The position numbers and the translations under genes are program-made. This document shows, one piece after another, positions 10,560 through 13,917 of a DNA stretch of 13,917 nt (positions within the stretch are counted from its first letter, which is position 1; every line of letters starts with the position of its first letter). The notes under the pieces were generated by a model. That model was not told the DNA's origin, did not search any database, and saw nothing but the letters and a program-made list of their open reading frames with translations. The stretch covers positions 1 to 13,917 of the forward strand of contig JNEM01011433.1 in the NCBI GenBank assembly GCA_000697335.1, given 5' to 3'. The DNA comes from Conidiobolus incongruus B7586 (Eukaryota; Entomophthoromycota; Entomophthoromycetes; Entomophthorales; Conidiobolaceae).

Positions 10560-11990
10560 ATATTATCAAATCATTTAATGAATAAAAATCCAAACAAATT
10601 AGCATTTAATTCATTAATTTTACCCTTTATCTATTGATTCATAAAAATTTGAATACTATACTTAATAGCCAATAAAACGCAAAATTTCTATTTTTACCTA
10701 TTACTCAATTTAGCAATACTCATTTTTTTTAGAAATTTGTAAGGATTTGCTAAATGGAATGATGTCATAATCCAGCAACTTTAAGGTCATTTAAATGATA
10801 CGATTAAAAATTATTTCTTAATCCTAAATTTTTGGAATTCGTTATAGTTTCTAATGTTTTCTGTAAAGTTCTAAAGTTCTTAAAATAATTTAGGCTTTAT
10901 TTTGGATTCTTTTTATTATTATTAATTAATTTTAACAATAATCCAAAGAAACTTCCAAAATTGTATGAAATTCTTTAGAAAATATACTGATGAAAATATG
11001 GAAATTAGTAGTAATTTTTCATCATTTAAATTAAGATTAATTTATTTTTTTTTTAAAAAATATCTTAATTATAAATTGCATTGAATTTTAAATTGAATAA
11101 AATAATTGGCATTAAAAAACATTTGAACCAAATTTTGCATTATAATTTGGAATTAATATTAGTTTTTTTATTAATGTAATTAGAAAAAATATTTGATAGA
11201 TTTATTTCAATTACTTTTGTACTCAAGTTTTTTATTTGATAAACATATTTTTAAATATTAATTAATTATTAAATCCAATAATATTTCAAATCTCGTTGTA
11301 TATTTTAGAATTTTCTAATTAATATAAGATTTTTAAACAAAATTAATTGGTATTTTTATCAAGTGGAATAAAAGAGAATATTACCATCTATAGAATATTT
11401 AAATATTATTTATGATAATTTTAAATCGGCTAAAAAAATTATCATTAATATAAAATTCTTTTTAATTAGAAATTTGAGCTAATTCTATATTTATTAATAT
11501 TTTTTTATATTTTGTTATTATGGATATTTTTTTAATTCGTCAAAAATATTACAATTGATTACATAATCAATATCAATATAATTAGTCACTATATTGTCAT
11601 TATGATAATTTATGATAACAATATAGAGATATTTGGAATAATTTGAGTGTAATAATGATATTTCTGTTTTCCTTAGAAACTTGACAAAAATACCAGTTTT
11701 AATTTGCAGTTACTACACTCGAGATAACTATTATAAAAGGATTATTTAAGGATAATTGATGAAAATCTAATAATTTCTGTGGGAGTATTAAGGGATCAAT
11801 ATATTTTATATTAATTAAAAATATTTTATTTAGAGTTGTAAGATTTTTAAAATTCGATTAATAACTTAGTGCAACTTTTGAGGGAAAATTATTTCTCCAA
11901 ATTTCGGATAAATGGTTGAATCGGGCAACTGGGTGGTTAAATTAGCCGAAATTCTCCAACATAATGCAAAATTCAATATTGACCTCCGAA
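10560..11990. other. AT-rich intergenic stretch
   Basis: No supported gene. It includes another TGATGTCATAATC motif (10760-10772) and an inverted repeat at 11589-11626. The rest is AT-rich with stops in all frames. Confidence 0.55.
11589..11626. repeat. Short inverted repeat
   Basis: CTATATTGT (11589-11597) and ACAATATAG (11618-11626) are perfect 9-base arms around a 20-base centre that is itself partly symmetric. It could form a hairpin. In such AT-rich DNA this may be chance. I see no flanking target duplication. Confidence 0.4.
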
Positions 11991-11997
11991 ATTTTAA

Positions 11998-12144
11998 TTA
12001 GCTTGGATAAATCTTTAAAAATGCTAAATTTGGAAAAAATTGTTTAATATATTGGTAGAATTGTGTTTTTGGGAGGTTGGTGAAGAGAGTTTCGGGTATT
12101 ATATACTTGATGTTGCCTGGGATAGACAATTTAGCTCTGGCCAT
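11998..12144 (-). CDS. Weak small ORF, hypothetical
   Basis: The minus strand has an ATG in a fair context (AATAAAATGGCC) and codes for 48 residues, starting MARAKLSIPGNIKYIIPETL and ending FLKIYPS. After the stop the same frame is open again for about 40 codons (LKFRRSILNFALC and on), and the alternative frame is open too, so it could be a piece of a spliced or decayed gene. An acceptor-like CCAAATTTAG lies inside it. I recognise no domain. The block is less AT-rich than its flanks, the main reason to list it. Confidence 0.22.
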   Translation of the reverse strand: MARAKLSIPGNIKYIIPETLFTNLPKTQFYQYIKQFFPNLAFLKIYPS

Positions 12145-12189
12145 TTTATTGTTTTGCTTTAAAATTTTCAAAAACTTGGATTTTGATAT

Positions 12190-12479
12190 CAAATGACCAA
12201 AATATATTGACTGTACTGCGGAGTTTAATATTCGAAGTAATTAAATCGATCTACCAGCTCCACTATGGATAATGTTAATATACAGGACAACGCAATAATA
12301 GAAATTAATAAAGGAGAGTGATAAAATATGGTGAAATAAATATAGAAAAATCATCAAATTTTGATTGAATAGAGAGTAAATTAAAAGTAATTATATACAG
12401 AAATATAATGAAAAAATTTGAAGAAATGGATCCATTATCCTCAAAACTAATTAAGTAATATGAGAATAAACTTTCTCGG
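12190..12479. other. Spacer before tRNA-Asn
   Basis: Moderately AT-rich DNA with no supported gene. A minus-strand frame of 60 codons at 12305-12487 is low in complexity, Phe/Ile/Ser-rich and overlaps the tRNA gene, so I do not accept it. Confidence 0.5.
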
Positions 12480-12553
12480 GCTTCCATGGCGCAATTGGCT
12501 AGCGCGTCCGACTGTTAATCGGGAGGTTGGTGGTTCAAGCCCACCTGGGAGCG
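12480..12553 (+). tRNA. tRNA-Asn (anticodon GUU)
   Basis: The sequence starts GCTTCCATGGCGCAATTGG. The acceptor stem pairs GCTTCCA with TGGGAGC (one G-T pair), with discriminator G at 12553. The anticodon loop CTGTTAA gives GTT. The T arm GGTGG-TTCAAGC-CCACC carries the B box GGTTCAAGCCC. It has 74 nt, no intron and no encoded CCA. It closely matches the eukaryotic tRNA-Asn consensus, and G73 is usual for Asn. Confidence 0.96.
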
Positions 12554-12560
12554 TCTCTTA

Positions 12561-12565
12561 TTTTT
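12561..12565 (+). terminator. RNA polymerase III terminator of tRNA-Asn
   Basis: Five T residues begin 8 nt past the tRNA end, a normal Pol III stop. Confidence 0.8.
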
Positions 12566-12863
12566 CCTCTTATCATTTTAACATTTTTATTTCATACTAT
12601 TTTTACCTTTTTATTTTAAAAAATCAAACTATTTATTCTTTCTTTTATATAGATTGTATTTCTATGTTAACATATATTCAATATTTTAATCTAATATATT
12701 TATCAAATATACTTTTGCAAATAATTTTAATTCATATTTTATTTGAATTATACCCAATTTTTGGTTTATCATGGTAGCTCTAAATAATTTCAAATAAATA
12801 CCTATCATTTATCCAATCATATTTAGTATTAAATATTTATTTTGTGAATTTTTAAAACTATAT
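12566..12863. other. AT-rich spacer between tRNA-Asn and the LTR relic
   Basis: Phe/Ile/Tyr-rich open frames here are by-products of AT-rich DNA. The composition changes sharply at about 12863, where the GC-rich relic begins. Confidence 0.5.
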
Positions 12864-12925
12864 TGCCACCCGTCGGAAAACCCGTTCGACCTTAACAATT
12901 CAATTCATTCGAGAACCCCGTCACA

Positions 12926-12990
12926 GTTCCACCTGCAACGTGACCACAAAATACACCCGAGCAATGCAATCAATCGTTCCACCCGACGTG
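12926..12990 (+). repeat. Direct repeat with ACGTG core in the fossil LTR
   Basis: GTTCCACCTGCAACGTG (from 12926) and GTTCCACCCGACGTG (from 12976) are spaced 50 bp apart. Two more ACGTG cores in the opposite sense (CACGT) lie at 13011-13015 and 13054-13058. They look like promoter-upstream elements for bZIP or bHLH factors. Confidence 0.55.
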
Positions 12991-13016
12991 TCGCTCGTAC
13001 GCTGGGAAGACACGTC
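12985..13016. repeat. Perfect 8-bp inverted repeat in the fossil LTR
   Basis: GACGTGTC (12985-12992) and GACACGTC (13009-13016) pair perfectly around a 16-base centre, just upstream of the TATA box. It is either paired factor sites in opposite sense or a DNA/RNA hairpin. Confidence 0.7.
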
Positions 13017-13024
13017 AAAAAAGC

Positions 13025-13032
13025 TATAAATA
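13025..13032 (+). promoter_or_regulatory. TATA box in the fossil LTR
   Basis: TATAAATA lies about 105 bp before the proposed LTR end, a suitable place for the U3/R promoter. About 20-40 bp later comes a stretch TGTCACGTCGG where transcripts could have started. Confidence 0.45.
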
Positions 13033-13130
13033 TGCCGAATACAGCCAAGTTGTCACGTCGGTCCTTTTCCTAGGGCACTGCCCAATAATCCAGGTTAAAC
13101 AATAAATTACTCCTTTTATATCACTTAACA

Positions 13131-13145
13131 GGCGCCGTCCCGGAA
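13131..13145 (+). other. Primer-binding-site-like sequence of the fossil element
   Basis: GGCGCCGTCCCGGAA directly follows the proposed LTR end. Its reverse complement TTCCGGGACGGCGCC looks like a tRNA 3' end, with part of the T arm, the acceptor strand and G73, so a tRNA-Asp-like primer is plausible. It overlaps a hairpin with arms GCCGTC (13134-13139) and GACGGC (13146-13151). Confidence 0.5.
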
Positions 13146-13200
13146 GACGGCTATTTACTTAAAAGTTATTAGACACTAGACTTCCTAGCCAGTGTCAATA

Positions 13201-13917
13201 TAATGAGTTAGTTTTATCTATTCATTATTATCTTAATTTTGAATTTAAAATTAAATATAAATCAAATATCATTATTTATTAAATGAACATTGCCAAATAA
13301 TTGAATTTTTTCAAATTTCAATCATACTGATCATTTAATAAGCTTGAAAATAATTCAAATATTAAATAATGAAAGCACTGATAATTATTAATCAAGTGTT
13401 TATTATAATATTTATAATTAAATCAATAACATCAATTAAAAGGGATAATAATTTATAAAGTTATTATATTCTCAATAAGCATTCTTATTATTGAAATAAA
13501 AATATAATATTATTAAATAGATTAACCTTAATATTTGATTATATTTTAATTAAAATTTTGAATAAATTATAACATCAATTTATAATAATATTTAAATAAA
13601 TTTTAACAATATATATTCTAATCAAAAAACTATCCACTTTAAAATATATATTATTTTATAATAAAAAATCATAACTTTTTTAATTTCTAATATTTTAAAT
13701 TTATTATTTAATCAAATCAAAATAATATATATTATATATAAAATAATAATTAATTTTATATATTATATATATAATATAAATATTTTATAAAAATATTATA
13801 AATTAAAGTTTGTTTTTTATTTATAATTAAAATAAATATTAATATCAAATATTGATTATTGTTATATTCAAAAACTTAGTTTTATTTTAAATACAAAATT
13901 ATCAAAATAATTAATTA
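13201..13917. other. AT-rich tail with low-complexity inverted repeats
   Basis: Very AT-rich with no open frame of interest. At about 13725-13790 alternating TA tracts form imperfect inverted repeats, with ATATATAAAAT on the left and ATTTTATATAT on the right around AATAATTA. Nothing here matches the interior of an LTR element. Confidence 0.55.

Larger units (their letters stand above)
12864..13200 (+). mobile_element. Fossil LTR retrotransposon end: one LTR plus primer-binding site and leader start
   Basis: A GC-rich island in AT-rich DNA. A 267-bp LTR is proposed, from TG at 12864 to CA at 13130. It has a TATA box at 13025-13032 and is followed at once by a primer-binding-site-like GGCGCCGTCCCGGAA (13131-13145). 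That sequence is close to the TGGCGCCGT type complementary to the 3' end of tRNA-Asp, known from Athila-type Ty3/gypsy elements of plants. A stem-rich leader runs to about 13200, after which the sequence returns to AT-rich background. No gag or pol and no second LTR are seen in the remaining 717 bp, so the copy is broken, unless the window cuts off a longer non-autonomous element. The family is probably Ty3/gypsy-like (inference). Age cannot be judged without a partner LTR; the island's sharp composition argues against great age. The exact 5' end is the least certain part. Confidence 0.55.

Noticed and set aside
12185-12300. tRNA-like look of a minus-strand stretch with AGCTGGTAGATCGA and TTCGAAT
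   Set aside because: No acceptor stem, anticodon arm or proper T arm can be formed.
12305-12487. Minus-strand frame of 60 codons
   Set aside because: It is low in complexity and overlaps the tRNA-Asn gene.
12864-13160. Helitron 3' end, because of the GCCGTC/GACGGC hairpin
   Set aside because: The bases after the hairpin do not give the CTRR end, and no replication initiator or helicase coding is present.
12864-13200. GC-rich island as a structured host ncRNA (RNase P, SRP, U3, telomerase RNA or a riboswitch)
   Set aside because: It has several hairpins, but I could not match the conserved boxes of these RNAs. The TATA box, the CA edge and the primer-site-like sequence fit an LTR better. 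It remains the main alternative.
13725-13790. Cruciform or replication origin in the TA-rich repeats
   Set aside because: Such repeats arise readily in DNA of this composition; nothing else supports an origin.

Overview
The window is very AT-rich nuclear DNA, probably from an early-diverging fungus. The evidence is: short spliceosomal introns of 48-52 nt with GTA-starting donors and a TACTAAC branch site; a protein kinase of the fungal Rck2/Srk1 type; eukaryotic tRNA genes with internal promoters; and an LTR retroelement relic. Extreme AT bias, compact introns and a receptor-like coding stretch would fit the Zoopagomycota/Entomophthoromycotina, but this placement is inference only.

Layout. 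About 0.59-1.26 kb holds a less AT-rich stretch whose minus strand reads like parts of a multi-pass membrane protein, possibly a 7TM receptor gene or its relic. At 2.60-3.99 kb (+) there is a six-exon gene for a protein of about 379 residues with a cadherin-like Ig-fold domain at its C-terminus; I do not recognise the full protein. A tRNA-Ile(AAU) gene lies at 4.47-4.54 kb (-). From 4.56 to 8.26 kb there is gene-poor AT-rich DNA. A TATA box at 8.27 kb and a leader of nearly 400 nt with one small upstream ORF precede a two-exon Rck2/Srk1-type Ser/Thr kinase gene (8.69-10.27 kb, +). A possible terminal exon of a convergent minus-strand gene ends 110 bp past the kinase stop. After more AT-rich DNA with a weak small ORF near 12.0-12.15 kb (-), a tRNA-Asn(GUU) gene lies at 12.48-12.55 kb (+). 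About 310 bp beyond it is a GC-rich island (12.86-13.20 kb) that reads as a fossil LTR plus primer-binding site and leader start of an LTR retrotransposon. The rest is AT-rich.

The genes do not form an operon-like or system-like group. The kinase is the one confidently named protein gene and would act in a stress-activated MAP kinase pathway. The least explained items are the six-exon gene, the GC island and the minus-strand membrane-protein-like stretch. I saw no CRISPR array, no rRNA and no convincing novel multi-gene system.
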